From Spirosoma terrae (GTDB taxonomy: Bacteria > Bacteroidota > Bacteroidia > Cytophagales > Spirosomataceae), in the NCBI RefSeq assembly GCF_010435915.1, contig NZ_JAAFZH010000010.1, positions 186,001-250,000 on the forward strand: a stretch of 64,000 nucleotides of DNA, in the 5' to 3' direction. The position numbers were made by a program, and so were the translations under genes. Shown here piece after piece: positions 49,712 to 59,250 of the stretch (positions are counted from its first letter, which is position 1; each line of letters starts with the position of its first letter). The notes beneath the pieces were generated by a model. It did not search any database. It saw nothing but the letters and a program-made list of their open reading frames with translations, and was not told the origin of the DNA.

Positions 49712-51943
49712 ATGCTACGTATTCGTACCTCATTCATTTGTGCTTTACTTTCGTTTTCCCTTAGTGCTGGGCAATTGGCGTTAGCTCAAACGGTTCATCA
49801 GGACAAGCCTTTTTTACAGGACTATAGCGTTAAATACTATCTCAACAAACCGAACGTAACACTTTCCGGCCTGGCATCCGACCGAAATGGTACGATTCAG
49901 CTACTGTCAAGCGAAGGGTTACTGCATCCATCCAGCGGGCAGTTTCTGGAGCCGGGCACGCTGGTTGCTGACCGTTCCTACCGACCCATGCAGGATATGC
50001 GGATTACAGCCATCGACAGCTACGACAATCAGCTTGTTTATCTCGACAATCGTGCCGTCCTGAGCAATGCCTGGGCCGGGAAACTATTTATCGAACACCA
50101 GCTACCGCAGGCCCGACTGCTGGCCACGGGCAACCAGTTTACTTTTCTGGTGTCGGATGGCAAGGCAATTCATTTTCTAAAAGACAACAAAATTGCCTGG
50201 AAAGGCGATTTCTCAGGCGACGAACTACTCGCTATCCGTTTCCAGCCCGAGGCTAATCAGTTCTGGTTGCTGGGCAAACAGTCACTACATACGTTTTCTC
50301 CGAAAGACAAAAAACTGACGAAGGTTATCAGCGGCTCAGGGTTTACGTCGTTTGCCTTAAGCCCTAGCCCGCAGAAAGTCATTATTGGTACGAACGATGG
50401 TTATCTGGAAGTTGATCCAGCCAGCAAAAAACAGGTTGGCAGTATCCATCAAAAACTACCCAGTACGGACATCACGACCGTAGCGACCGTTAATGGAAGA
50501 CTATGGTTTGGCTCGTCGAAAGGGGCCTTTGCGCTACGTACTGATGGTAAGTTCGATTTCTACAACGGCGAACGCTGGTTACCGGGCAATCAAGTTGTAC
50601 AGATTGTGGCTGGCCCCGAGAAAAGTGTGTTGGTACTCACTACCTCCGGACTTGCCCGGATCGAATATAAATCTATGACGCTGGCCGAAAAAGCAGCATT
50701 CTACGACAAACAGGTCCGTAGCCGCCATATCCGAAACGGATTTAACGCAACACTGAGCCAGATGACCAAAGGCGATCTGGCCACCGGCTACCTGGAAGAT
50801 TCCGATAACGATGGTCTCTGGACATCCATGTACCTGGCCGGAGAAATATTCCGATACGCCGTTACAAAAGATAAAGACGCCCTGCAAAACTGCCGCGAAT
50901 CGCTGGACGCGATGGAACGACTTTATAGCATTACGCCCGTTCCGGGTTTTCCGGCGCGCTCGTTCGAACGAGCGGGTTATATTGCCAAACTTAGCGACCC
51001 AGAGCGCTGGCAGCCCTCGCCACAACCGGGCTGGGACTGGAAATCGACTACCAGCAGCGACGAAGTTATTGGTCATGTCTTTGCCTACGGAGCCATGGCC
51101 GAACTGGTCGATGATACCGATTTAAAACGGCGGGCCGTTACGCTGATCGATACGCTGATGAGCCACATCATCACGCATGATATGTATTTAATTGATTTTG
51201 ATGGCAAGCCAACCATGTGGGGTAAGTGGAATCCGACCTATGTCAATGCCTTCCCCATTAACGTGGGCGATCGGAAACTGAACTCGTCCAACATTATCGC
51301 CATGCTCCAGACGGCTTATCATTTTACCAAAAAAGAGAAGTATAAGGCGAAAGCGTACGAACTCATGAACAAACACGGCTATCTGGAAAACCTGATGCGC
51401 CCAATGAGTGTGATTGGGAAGGCGCCGGACGATGCCGACGAACACAGCAAACACATGTCGGACGGCTGGAACCACTCCGACGATGAGATGTATTTTGTGG
51501 GCTATTGGGGGCTGTATCGCTATGCCTTTACGCCCGAACTAAAAGCTAAATTCAAACAGGCGATTCTTGACCATTGGGAAGCCGAACGCCCCGAAAAAGA
51601 AGGTGCCTGGAATATTTTCACGGCACTGACGGGCACCAAAACGTTTGATCTACCCGAGGCTATCTGGTATTTGCAGGAACATCCGCTCGATTTGATCGAC
51701 TGGGAGATTATCAACAGCGACCGGGAAGACATTGAGTTAGTACCGGAAAATTTCCGGAAGCAGACCACGAAAAACGTACTTCCGCCCGACGAAACACCAA
51801 TCCAGCGACACAATGGCAATCGGTTCAGCTTAGACCGCAAAAAGGGCAACGGAACCTCAGAGCATAGTGCGGGTGATATATGGTTACTCCCCTACTGGAT
51901 GGGTCGCTATCTGGGCGTCATCGGCGCACCCGTTGGTAAATGA
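49712..51943 (+). CDS. Exported propeller plus helical-domain protein, copy 1
   Basis: A 743-residue exported protein (signal ending LALAQT). Residues ~30-340 look like a beta-propeller of the two-component-regulator type (IGTNDGYLEVDPASKK; WFGSSKGAFALRTDGKFDFYNG). Residues ~345-740 are an alpha-helical domain with well conserved acidic and aromatic blocks: DNDGLWTSMYLAGEIFRY, WDWKSTTSSDEVIGH, KWNPTYVNAFPINVGDRKLN, and DGWNHSDDEMYFVGYWGLY. I do not recognise the family; an (alpha/alpha) toroid like many glycan lyases or hydrolases is plausible. A paralogue follows at 52090. It is in the operon of the sialidase-like gene. Confidence 0.7.
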   Translation: MLRIRTSFICALLSFSLSAGQLALAQTVHQDKPFLQDYSVKYYLNKPNVTLSGLASDRNGTIQLLSSEGLLHPSSGQFLEPGTLVADRSYRPMQDMRITAIDSYDNQLVYLDNRAVLSNAWAGKLFIEHQLPQARLLATGNQFTFLVSDGKAIHFLKDNKIAWKGDFSGDELLAIRFQPEANQFWLLGKQSLHTFSPKDKKLTKVISGSGFTSFALSPSPQKVIIGTNDGYLEVDPASKKQVGSIHQKLPSTDITTVATVNGRLWFGSSKGAFALRTDGKFDFYNGERWLPGNQVVQIVAGPEKSVLVLTTSGLARIEYKSMTLAEKAAFYDKQVRSRHIRNGFNATLSQMTKGDLATGYLEDSDNDGLWTSMYLAGEIFRYAVTKDKDALQNCRESLDAMERLYSITPVPGFPARSFERAGYIAKLSDPERWQPSPQPGWDWKSTTSSDEVIGHVFAYGAMAELVDDTDLKRRAVTLIDTLMSHIITHDMYLIDFDGKPTMWGKWNPTYVNAFPINVGDRKLNSSNIIAMLQTAYHFTKKEKYKAKAYELMNKHGYLENLMRPMSVIGKAPDDADEHSKHMSDGWNHSDDEMYFVGYWGLYRYAFTPELKAKFKQAILDHWEAERPEKEGAWNIFTALTGTKTFDLPEAIWYLQEHPLDLIDWEIINSDREDIELVPENFRKQTTKNVLPPDETPIQRHNGNRFSLDRKKGNGTSEHSAGDIWLLPYWMGRYLGVIGAPVGK

Positions 51944-51960
51944 TAGCTTAACAACATACG

Positions 51961-52080
51961 TTTTTCGACAGGATTAATAGGATTATTGATGCGGGAACAA
52001 GTTTGTAAAGTCGGCTATCACCTTTACAAACTTGTTCCCGCATCAATAATCATGTTGATCATGTAAATCCTGTCGAAAAA
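51961..52080. repeat. Large composite palindrome (GACAGGATT family) between paralogues
   Basis: Outer perfect 15-bp arms (TTTTTCGACAGGATT, 51961-51975, with 52066-52080) enclose an inner perfect 30-bp inverted repeat (51981-52010 with 52022-52051) with an 11-nt loop. The outer arm shares GACAGGATT with 34424-34454. Its end lies 9 nt before the next start codon, so the second paralogue's translation start is immediately beside the hairpin. It may be a small mobile palindrome or an operon-internal terminator. Confidence 0.8.
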
Positions 52081-52089
52081 GAAACCTCT

Positions 52090-54315
52090 ATGACTTTTCT
52101 ATCGCGATTGGGCTCTTATTGGCTAGTTGCCCTGTTGGTATGTTCCGTTGCTTCGGCTCAGTCGACAGTGTACCGGGACGTACCATACCTACAGGATTAT
52201 AGCGTTAAATACTATTCGCCAGACACTACGTCTGCCCTCACAAATGCCGTTTCTGATCGAAATGGGCGGATTCAGATTCTTTCATCAACGGGATTATGGC
52301 GAACGAGTGGCGGCCAGCTTCAGTATCCCGGCACCCTCGTCCCGGATCAATCCTATCGACCCATGGCCGACCGGGTCATTAAGGTGATCAGACGCGTCGA
52401 TAATCAATTCGTTTACCTCGACAACGTAGCCATTTTCAGCAATGCCTGGGCCGGAAAACTGTTTATTCAACACGGCATGCCCGACGCTACGTTGTTTTGT
52501 GAAACAACCAGCTCGACAGCCTTCGCGGTTTCCAATGGAACACAACTAAAGGCTTTTCAGGATGAGAAGGTATTATGGGAACTTTCACTACGTGATGATC
52601 AGGTCCGCATGCTACGTTTCGATAAGGTTCATAACCGCCTTTGGGTGCTGGGCAATCATTCATTGAATATCGTAAATTGGACCGATGGCAAACTCGACAC
52701 CGTTTTTCGAGGAACTGACCTTACCTGCTTTGAACTTACTGGCCAACAAGCAATTATCGGCACAAAAAATGGCTATTACGTACTGGATACCAATTCATTC
52801 ACACCCATTGGCGGTATCCAGCAAAAGTTACCGTGTCCACAGATAACAGCCATAGCATCCGTACATGGGAACTTGTGGTTTGGCTCCACGCAGGGCGCAT
52901 TTATGCTACGTCCCGGTGGTAAATTCAACTACTATTACGGTGAGCGGTGGCTGCCCGGTAATACTGTCACGTCTATTTCGGACGGTCCAGACGGTTCTGT
53001 TTTACTTCTGACAAACAAAGGCTTGGGTTGTATTCAATTCGAGTTAATGACCCTTGAAGGAAAAGCGTTCCGGTATGAGCAGCAGGTACGTCAACGACAT
53101 ATCCGCTACGGCTTCAACTGCGACGAAGTGATGATACGTAACGGCGATTTATCCACCACTCAGCTAGGTATACGCGAGAGCGACAACCTCTGGACGTCTA
53201 TGTATCTGGTCAGTCAGTTGTTTCGCTATAAAGTCACGGGCGATCAGCAAGCGCGGCAAAACTGCCTGGAATCCTTCGACGCGATGGAGCGGTTGTTCAC
53301 GATTACAAGTATGGATGGCTTTTTTGGCCGGGGCATTGAACGCCGGGGGTATCAGAACAGTAAGAACGGTGGCCTGAACAAAGGCTGGAATCATGCCAAC
53401 GACCCGGCCTGGGACTGGCGGGGCACTACCAGCAGCGACCAGACGGTGGGGCAGATGTTTACCCTCACGCTGATCGCCGAGTTGCTGGATGGCGACATCA
53501 GAAAACGGGCTATTACCCTGATGGACAAGCTCATGACCAACATCATAACGAATGACTGGTACCTGATCGATACTGACGGCAAACCAACACTCTGGGGAAA
53601 ATGGAATCCCAGCTACGTGAATGGATTCCCGATTAATGTGGGCGACCGAAAGCTCAGTTCGTCCAATATCATCGGATTTCTACAGGCCGCTTACCATTTC
53701 ACGAAAAAACCTATTTACAAACAGAAGGCTTATGAGCTGATGGAAAAACATGGTTATCTCGATAATCTGTTACGTCCAATGAAGGCGATTGGCTACGCCC
53801 CTACCGACGCCGACGCACACAGCAAGGAACTATCGGATGGCTGGAATCACTCCGACGATGAAATGTATTTTCTGGGCTATTGGTGCCTATATCCCTATGC
53901 GTTCACGCCCGAACTGAAAGCAAAGTATGCTGAAGCCATCAACGATCACTGGCAATTCGAGCGCCCCGAAAAAAACGGGCTCTGGAATCTTTGCTATGCT
54001 ATGACAGGAGCTAAATCGTTCGACTTATCAGAAACAATCTGGTACCTACAGGAATTTCCGCTGGACATGATCGAATGGCCAGTCCTGAACAGCCACCGGC
54101 AGGACCTTGTCTTCATTCCCGACAATTTTCGAAGGCAAACCACTCAGGAAGTGCTTCCACCCGATGAACGCCCCGAGCTGAAACACAACCGGAATTTATT
54201 CAGACTGGATCGTCCCGACAAGGTCGTCAGCGAATTAAGTGCCGGTGATACGTTCCTGTTACCCTACTGGATGGGACGATATCTAGGCGTAATCAGCGCC
54301 CCAATTGTGAGATGA
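52090..54315 (+). CDS. Exported propeller plus helical-domain protein, copy 2
   Basis: A 741-residue paralogue of the preceding gene, similar over its entire length with the same blocks: YRDVPYLQDYSVKYY at the start, IGTKNGYYVLD, DNLWTSMYLVSQLFRYKV, WDWRGTTSSDQTVGQ, GKWNPSYVNGFPINVGDRKL and DGWNHSDDEMYFLGYW. The signal peptide ends near VASAQS. The two diverge mainly in the propeller loops, so a tandem duplication with specialisation is likely. It follows a 120-nt palindrome. Function unknown, likely the same substrate class as its neighbours (a surface glycan); the most conserved residues D, W, H in the helical half are candidates for an active site. Confidence 0.7.
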   Translation: MTFLSRLGSYWLVALLVCSVASAQSTVYRDVPYLQDYSVKYYSPDTTSALTNAVSDRNGRIQILSSTGLWRTSGGQLQYPGTLVPDQSYRPMADRVIKVIRRVDNQFVYLDNVAIFSNAWAGKLFIQHGMPDATLFCETTSSTAFAVSNGTQLKAFQDEKVLWELSLRDDQVRMLRFDKVHNRLWVLGNHSLNIVNWTDGKLDTVFRGTDLTCFELTGQQAIIGTKNGYYVLDTNSFTPIGGIQQKLPCPQITAIASVHGNLWFGSTQGAFMLRPGGKFNYYYGERWLPGNTVTSISDGPDGSVLLLTNKGLGCIQFELMTLEGKAFRYEQQVRQRHIRYGFNCDEVMIRNGDLSTTQLGIRESDNLWTSMYLVSQLFRYKVTGDQQARQNCLESFDAMERLFTITSMDGFFGRGIERRGYQNSKNGGLNKGWNHANDPAWDWRGTTSSDQTVGQMFTLTLIAELLDGDIRKRAITLMDKLMTNIITNDWYLIDTDGKPTLWGKWNPSYVNGFPINVGDRKLSSSNIIGFLQAAYHFTKKPIYKQKAYELMEKHGYLDNLLRPMKAIGYAPTDADAHSKELSDGWNHSDDEMYFLGYWCLYPYAFTPELKAKYAEAINDHWQFERPEKNGLWNLCYAMTGAKSFDLSETIWYLQEFPLDMIEWPVLNSHRQDLVFIPDNFRRQTTQEVLPPDERPELKHNRNLFRLDRPDKVVSELSAGDTFLLPYWMGRYLGVISAPIVR

Positions 54316-54398
54316 TGTAACGATACTCCAAAAAATATATAAATGTAGGAGAGCGGCTGATTTCGCGGTAGTTTTGGCCATAGTTTTTCCTGTCGTTT

Positions 54399-57300
54399 AT
54401 GCGCTTTCTTTACTGTTTTTTGGCCGTTTCCCTGACGGTTGTGTCTTCTATTTTTGGTCAATCGTACCCATCTTATTTTGCCCTTAACTCGAATAGTCCC
54501 GTGTGCGACGGGCAAACATTTAATTTCTCGGCGGCTTATACAGTCCCTCCATCCGGCACCCAGGTAAGTTTCCGATGGTCTGGCCCCAACGGACTAATCA
54601 ACACGAGCGGTAATGCTTTAACGGTTCCTGCATCGGCAACTTCGACAGGTGTCTACTCAGTAACCATGACATTTACGGGCACGACTCAAGGTTCAGTGAC
54701 TGCCTCAAAAACAGCTAGTCTTGGTACATCCAAACCAATGGCCCTTGTTTATGATGGTCAATACACGTACCCAAGTCGCTCAATTTGTGGTCCTACCAGT
54801 TTATCACTTGTCGCTTACCCGGATGAAGCCTATAGCGGGAATCAGGCAACTTATTTCTGGACAGGGCCTAATGGATTCACCAGTACCGAGCGTAATCCAG
54901 TCGTGTCGCAAGGGGCCACAGGACTGTATATACTCGAAGCCACTTATCCCAACAATTGTGGTGTTGGTAGGGACACAGTACGTATCTATGACACCTCACT
55001 CTTTGTTTATACTTCAGCCTCTTCGATAGGACCAAATCCTCAGATAGTTGGTTCTATTTGTCTGGGTGAGAGTATAGCAATACAGGCGATAACCTCCCTT
55101 CCAACAGGCACCTCCGCTACGTATCAATGGAGTGGGCCCAATGGGTTTACCAGTACAGCTCAAAGCTTCACGCTGGCCAATGCCACAACCAGCATGCAGG
55201 GCAGTTACACTGTAACAGCTACCTTTTCCGGCAATTGTACGGGTACGGCTACAGCAACGCAATTAATTAATGTTGGCTCACCATCCCTTTTTGCCTACAG
55301 TTCAGAACCGAATAGCTCGGGAGGCAGCTCCGTCAATACATTCTGTCCAGGCAGCGGCTTTCGAGTGGCTGTTTCAAGCGGTGGCGCCCCCACGAGTTAC
55401 CAATGGAGTGGCCCCAACGGTTTCACCAGCCAGGCATCAAGTGTTACGTTTACCAATGCCACCTCAGCCATGACAGGCGCTTATAGCGTTACAGCTACGT
55501 TTTCTGGTGGATGCTCCAATACAGCTACCGCTCAGGTGACGATTGGCTTGCCTACTGCCTCCATAACAGCCTATGCCGCTGAAACCAACTCGCCAGGAAG
55601 CAGTTTTTGTCCTGGCACAGCAATCCGGATGGAGGCCTTTACACTTAACTCCACAAATGCTACGTATCAGTGGAGTGGCCCCAATGGATTTACCAGTTCA
55701 ACCAAGAGCTTTACGCTTACCAGCGTAACTCCAGCCATGGCCGGAATCTATAGTGTTACCGTTACGTTATCAGGTAGTTGTACAAGCCCAATAATAGCCT
55801 CACAAACCATATCGGTTGGCACACCCTCCCTCTTTGTGTACAGCACCGACATAACTGGTTTGAGTGGTAACTCATTTAATACCTATTGCCCTGGCAGTAG
55901 TTTCCGACTTGTTGCATCCTCTTCTGCAGCAGGTATTAGTTACCAATGGAGTGGCCCCAACGGTTTCACCAGCCAGGCATCAAGTGTTACGTTTACCAAT
56001 GCCACCTCAGCCATGACAGGTACTTACAGCGTAACGGCCACCTTTCCCGGAGGTTGCTCCAATATTGCCACCGCACAGGTAACGATTGGTAATGCTACAG
56101 TAGCGATAGGCAGTTATAATCTGGAAAATAACCAGCCAGCCCTTGCATTCTGTCCGGGGAATACCGTTCGGATGGCAATCCTTTCTTCCCCTCCCCCCTC
56201 TACTTCTTATCAGTGGCGTGGCCCGAATGGATTCACAAGTAATGCCGAAAGCTTTACGCTAACCAATGTAATACCCAGTATGGCTGGCACTTATAGTGTT
56301 ACGGCCACGACGCCAACAGGCTGTTTGGCAACCGGCTCCCGAACCATAGCGATAGGTCCGCCATCGGTTTTTATATCAAGCGGCACATACGCCTGCGAAG
56401 GCGGCCAGCTTTCCTTAGAAGCTAGTCCAACTATTAATTACACGATTATAAACGTATACGCTACGTATCAGTGGAGTGGGCCCAACGGTTTCACCAGTTC
56501 AGCTAAGAGCTTTACCTTAACGAACGTAACACCCGCTTCAGCTGGTCTCTACAGCGTAACCGCAACGTTTTCAGGCGGATGCAGCGGTACGGTTACGGCA
56601 AGTAAGCAGATTCGACTTAGGAAACCGTCATTGAGTGTATTTAGCCAATCAACCGATCAGTCTATTCGGGGTGAATCGTACTGTCCAGGTACATCATTTG
56701 AGGTTTATCCACTTTTCTTCCAAAATCCAACCGATTTCCCCTCCAATCGATCCGCTGTTTCCTACCAATGGAGTGGCCCCAACGGTTTTACCAGCACAGA
56801 ACAAAAGCCAACAATACCAACGGCTACATCATTAGCGTCAGGACTCTATAGTCTGACAGCAACCGCAACAGGGGAATGCAGTGGCGTATATACCGCCACA
56901 CGAGAAATCAACGTCGGCTCCCCGTTTAGCTATGTCTCAGCTAGTCCAATCAGTGGCATTGCTCAAAACGAGACGTATTGTCCGGGCGCCAGTGTTCGAA
57001 TAGCCGCGTCGAATAATCCGGCCAATGCTAACGTGGTTTCCTATCAATGGCGTGGCCCGAATGGTTTTACCAGTTCCGCTTCCAGTTTCACGCTTGATCA
57101 TGTTTCAGCGGCAACCGCTGGCGTTTATAGTCTAACAACAATTTATGGCGGGAATTGCGCAGGAAAGCGCGTTAGTTTTGCGAACATCAAGGCCGAAACG
57201 CCACCCGTGTACATAGGCGTTTACCCAGTTATTGGTGGTGGTAGCGGAGGCCCTACGAATCCTCCCCCGCTGTGTCAGGGCAACGGTTATACCCTTAGCC

Positions 57301-58595
57301 CTAGTTGGTCTCCTTATAATACCGACTCGCTGGGCCTCAACACTACGTATGAATGGACATTACCAGACGGCTCCGTATCAAACGCTACGTCGCTATCCAT
57401 CACCAACGCCAGTCAGGCCAATGCAGGGCGCTATATATTAACAACAACCCTGGGTGGCGTTTGTGCATCCGGCATATCCCGCGATACGGTTGACTTGGTC
57501 GTGGGAATTCCTGCTCCACGAGTCTGGTCCAGCAATTTATTCATAACGAACGGAGGCTCTACAACGTTGTTTGCGGATGAATGTGCCGGGCCTACAGTCC
57601 GATGGTCGGATGGACAGACGGGGCGTTCCATTGTCGTCAGTCCTGCTCAAACGACTCTTTATACGGCAACCTGTGAAAATTCGGAAGGATGCCTAAGCCC
57701 TCCATCAGCCTCCCTGACTGTTCGAGTGAGCAACCAGCCCGAAGCTGACCTTAGTCTACACATAGCGGTTAGTAACCGCACTCCCGTGTTGGGACAGCCC
57801 GTTTCGGTAACACTATCGGTAAAAAATGCCAGCAAACAGGAGGCCCGTAACATACAGCTTGAAAGTCGATTACCTAATTTCTTAGCGGTAGTTGATGGTG
57901 GAAATTTCCAGAACAATAGCGGGGTACTAACGACTACCTTGTCCAGCATCCCAGCCAGTGGTAGTGTCAATCAAACGATTCAGCTCGTTGCTACCTCTGA
58001 AGGTGTTTTTCGGTTGTCGGCTCAGATCATGGCCTCCGATAACCCCGATCCCGATTCGTATCCGGGAAGTGGTACTAATGACGGGCAGGACGATATGAGC
58101 TGGGTCGATCTTCGAACTACGAAATCGGGCATGTTGATCAATACGTCTCCGGAGCCTAACCCTGCCGTTCTACCCAATCCGACTACGGAAAAAATCGTTT
58201 TGCCATTTGATAAGGTTGATCTAAGTCTTAATCTGTCCGCCAGCAACGTAGCACCAACCCTAAACGAAGTAATTACGATAACGGTACAACTTGGTAACTA
58301 CGACGATCGGCGCTTACTAAGCCCTGAAGTAACCTGCCAGTTGCCCTCCGGTTTGACCTTTGTGAGCGGCACAAATTTCGTAGCGGACGGCCAGACTATT
58401 GTGCTGACCGGTGGTCGCTACTACGAGTGTTGGCCACAATCGTTCAGTTTTCAGGCACGGGTTACGGGAGCTGTAGACGAACCGGTTAAAGCCCGAATCA
58501 CCTACTGCGACTGGGAGGATGTCGATTCTGACCCAGGCAACGGCTTTGATACGGGCGAAGATGATACGGCTCAGATAAGCTTACGAGTTCGATAA
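54399..58595 (+). CDS. Giant secreted protein with Ig-like repeats and two DUF11-type domains
   Basis: A 1398-residue exported protein (signal ending SSIFGQ, residue ~21). About eleven repeats of ~90 residues run to about residue 1030, each with YQWSGPNGFTS, then SFTLTNVT, AGTYSVTATFSGGC. This is an Ig/PKD-like unit common in Bacteroidota surface proteins. A shorter related module follows (ATTLFADECAGPTVRWSDGQ, TGRSI, to about 1115). The last ~290 residues are two DUF11-type beta domains (ADLSLHIAVSNRTPVLGQPVS; VDLSLNLSASNVAPTLNEVIT), each ending in DPDSYPGSGTNDGQDDMS-like or DSDPGNGFDTGEDDTAQIS Ca-binding-type loops. No C-terminal type IX sorting signal is seen, so secretion route is unclear. 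Probably an adhesin or surface-layer fibre. Confidence 0.82.
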   Translation: MRFLYCFLAVSLTVVSSIFGQSYPSYFALNSNSPVCDGQTFNFSAAYTVPPSGTQVSFRWSGPNGLINTSGNALTVPASATSTGVYSVTMTFTGTTQGSVTASKTASLGTSKPMALVYDGQYTYPSRSICGPTSLSLVAYPDEAYSGNQATYFWTGPNGFTSTERNPVVSQGATGLYILEATYPNNCGVGRDTVRIYDTSLFVYTSASSIGPNPQIVGSICLGESIAIQAITSLPTGTSATYQWSGPNGFTSTAQSFTLANATTSMQGSYTVTATFSGNCTGTATATQLINVGSPSLFAYSSEPNSSGGSSVNTFCPGSGFRVAVSSGGAPTSYQWSGPNGFTSQASSVTFTNATSAMTGAYSVTATFSGGCSNTATAQVTIGLPTASITAYAAETNSPGSSFCPGTAIRMEAFTLNSTNATYQWSGPNGFTSSTKSFTLTSVTPAMAGIYSVTVTLSGSCTSPIIASQTISVGTPSLFVYSTDITGLSGNSFNTYCPGSSFRLVASSSAAGISYQWSGPNGFTSQASSVTFTNATSAMTGTYSVTATFPGGCSNIATAQVTIGNATVAIGSYNLENNQPALAFCPGNTVRMAILSSPPPSTSYQWRGPNGFTSNAESFTLTNVIPSMAGTYSVTATTPTGCLATGSRTIAIGPPSVFISSGTYACEGGQLSLEASPTINYTIINVYATYQWSGPNGFTSSAKSFTLTNVTPASAGLYSVTATFSGGCSGTVTASKQIRLRKPSLSVFSQSTDQSIRGESYCPGTSFEVYPLFFQNPTDFPSNRSAVSYQWSGPNGFTSTEQKPTIPTATSLASGLYSLTATATGECSGVYTATREINVGSPFSYVSASPISGIAQNETYCPGASVRIAASNNPANANVVSYQWRGPNGFTSSASSFTLDHVSAATAGVYSLTTIYGGNCAGKRVSFANIKAETPPVYIGVYPVIGGGSGGPTNPPPLCQGNGYTLSPSWSPYNTDSLGLNTTYEWTLPDGSVSNATSLSITNASQANAGRYILTTTLGGVCASGISRDTVDLVVGIPAPRVWSSNLFITNGGSTTLFADECAGPTVRWSDGQTGRSIVVSPAQTTLYTATCENSEGCLSPPSASLTVRVSNQPEADLSLHIAVSNRTPVLGQPVSVTLSVKNASKQEARNIQLESRLPNFLAVVDGGNFQNNSGVLTTTLSSIPASGSVNQTIQLVATSEGVFRLSAQIMASDNPDPDSYPGSGTNDGQDDMSWVDLRTTKSGMLINTSPEPNPAVLPNPTTEKIVLPFDKVDLSLNLSASNVAPTLNEVITITVQLGNYDDRRLLSPEVTCQLPSGLTFVSGTNFVADGQTIVLTGGRYYECWPQSFSFQARVTGAVDEPVKARITYCDWEDVDSDPGNGFDTGEDDTAQISLRVR
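55395..56020. repeat. Identical 83-nt segments in the Ig-repeat gene
   Basis: Positions 55395-55477 and 55938-56020 are the same 83 bases, while the sequence between and around them has diverged. It encodes one repeat core (YQWSGPNGFTSQASSV and following). Identity at synonymous sites suggests recent conversion or duplication within the gene. Confidence 0.85.
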
Positions 58596-58644
58596 ACGTT
58601 GATCAAATACGCCGTACATTACGGCCAGTTAATTCAAATAAATT

Positions 58645-59163
58645 ATGGACAATCGAAAATTTCCGATAGGCCCATTTGTCTGTCAGGACACCTATTCAAG
58701 GGACGAACTCGCCAAACTCATCGCTACAATCGAAACAAGTCCGGCAACGTACCGGCAAGTTGTTGAAAAACTATCGCCAGACGAACTAGCCAGAACGTAT
58801 CGCGAAGGAAGCTGGAGTGTTCAGCAATTGGTACACCACGTAGCTGATATTCAGTTGCTGCATTTTTTCCGTATGAAGAAAGCACTGACAGAACCCGATT
58901 ATGAAACCGTTACGCTCATCAACATGGACGGCTGGGCCGCAACTCCCGATGCGAATCAGGCCCCTATTGAGGATTCATTAGTTTTATTCGAAGGAGTGAC
59001 CCAACGCTACGTTCGGTTAGGAAAATCCCTTACTGACGACCAGTTGGCCATTCGTTATTATCATCCCGTTCGGCAACGTAACTATACCCAGGCGCAGGCA
59101 TTGGCTATGTCGGCCTGGCACGTACAGCATCATCTGGCCCATATCCGACTTGCGCTGGAATAA
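58645..59163 (+). CDS. DinB-fold metal-dependent hydrolase, YfiT/BstA-like
   Basis: A 172-residue protein of the YfiT/BstA group: PIGPFVCQDTYSRDELAKLI, PATYRQVVEKLSPDELARTYREGSWSVQQLVHHVADIQLL (first His ligand region), FRMKKALTEPDYET, and AMSAWHVQHHLAHI (further His). BstA is a bacillithiol transferase; Bacteroidota may use the same thiol, so detoxification of electrophiles is a possible role, but the group is also simply called metal-dependent hydrolase. It is a separate gene ahead of a terminator at 59203. Confidence 0.85.
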   Translation: MDNRKFPIGPFVCQDTYSRDELAKLIATIETSPATYRQVVEKLSPDELARTYREGSWSVQQLVHHVADIQLLHFFRMKKALTEPDYETVTLINMDGWAATPDANQAPIEDSLVLFEGVTQRYVRLGKSLTDDQLAIRYYHPVRQRNYTQAQALAMSAWHVQHHLAHIRLALE

Positions 59164-59202
59164 TTCGGTACGTAGCCAATTAATCAGCGGCTCAATAGCC
59201 TG

Positions 59203-59249
59203 AAAAGGGAACTAGTCCGTACTACATACGGTGTCTAGTTCCCTTTTTT
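59203..59249 (+). terminator. Terminator abutting the next start codon
   Basis: A perfect 13-bp stem (AAAAGGGAACTAG, 59203-59215, with 59235-59247), a 19-nt loop, and a T run ending at 59249. The ATG of the following gene is at 59251. As a terminator it would end the DinB-like transcript; as RNA it would cover the leader of the next gene. Confidence 0.8.
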
Positions 59250-59250
59250 C

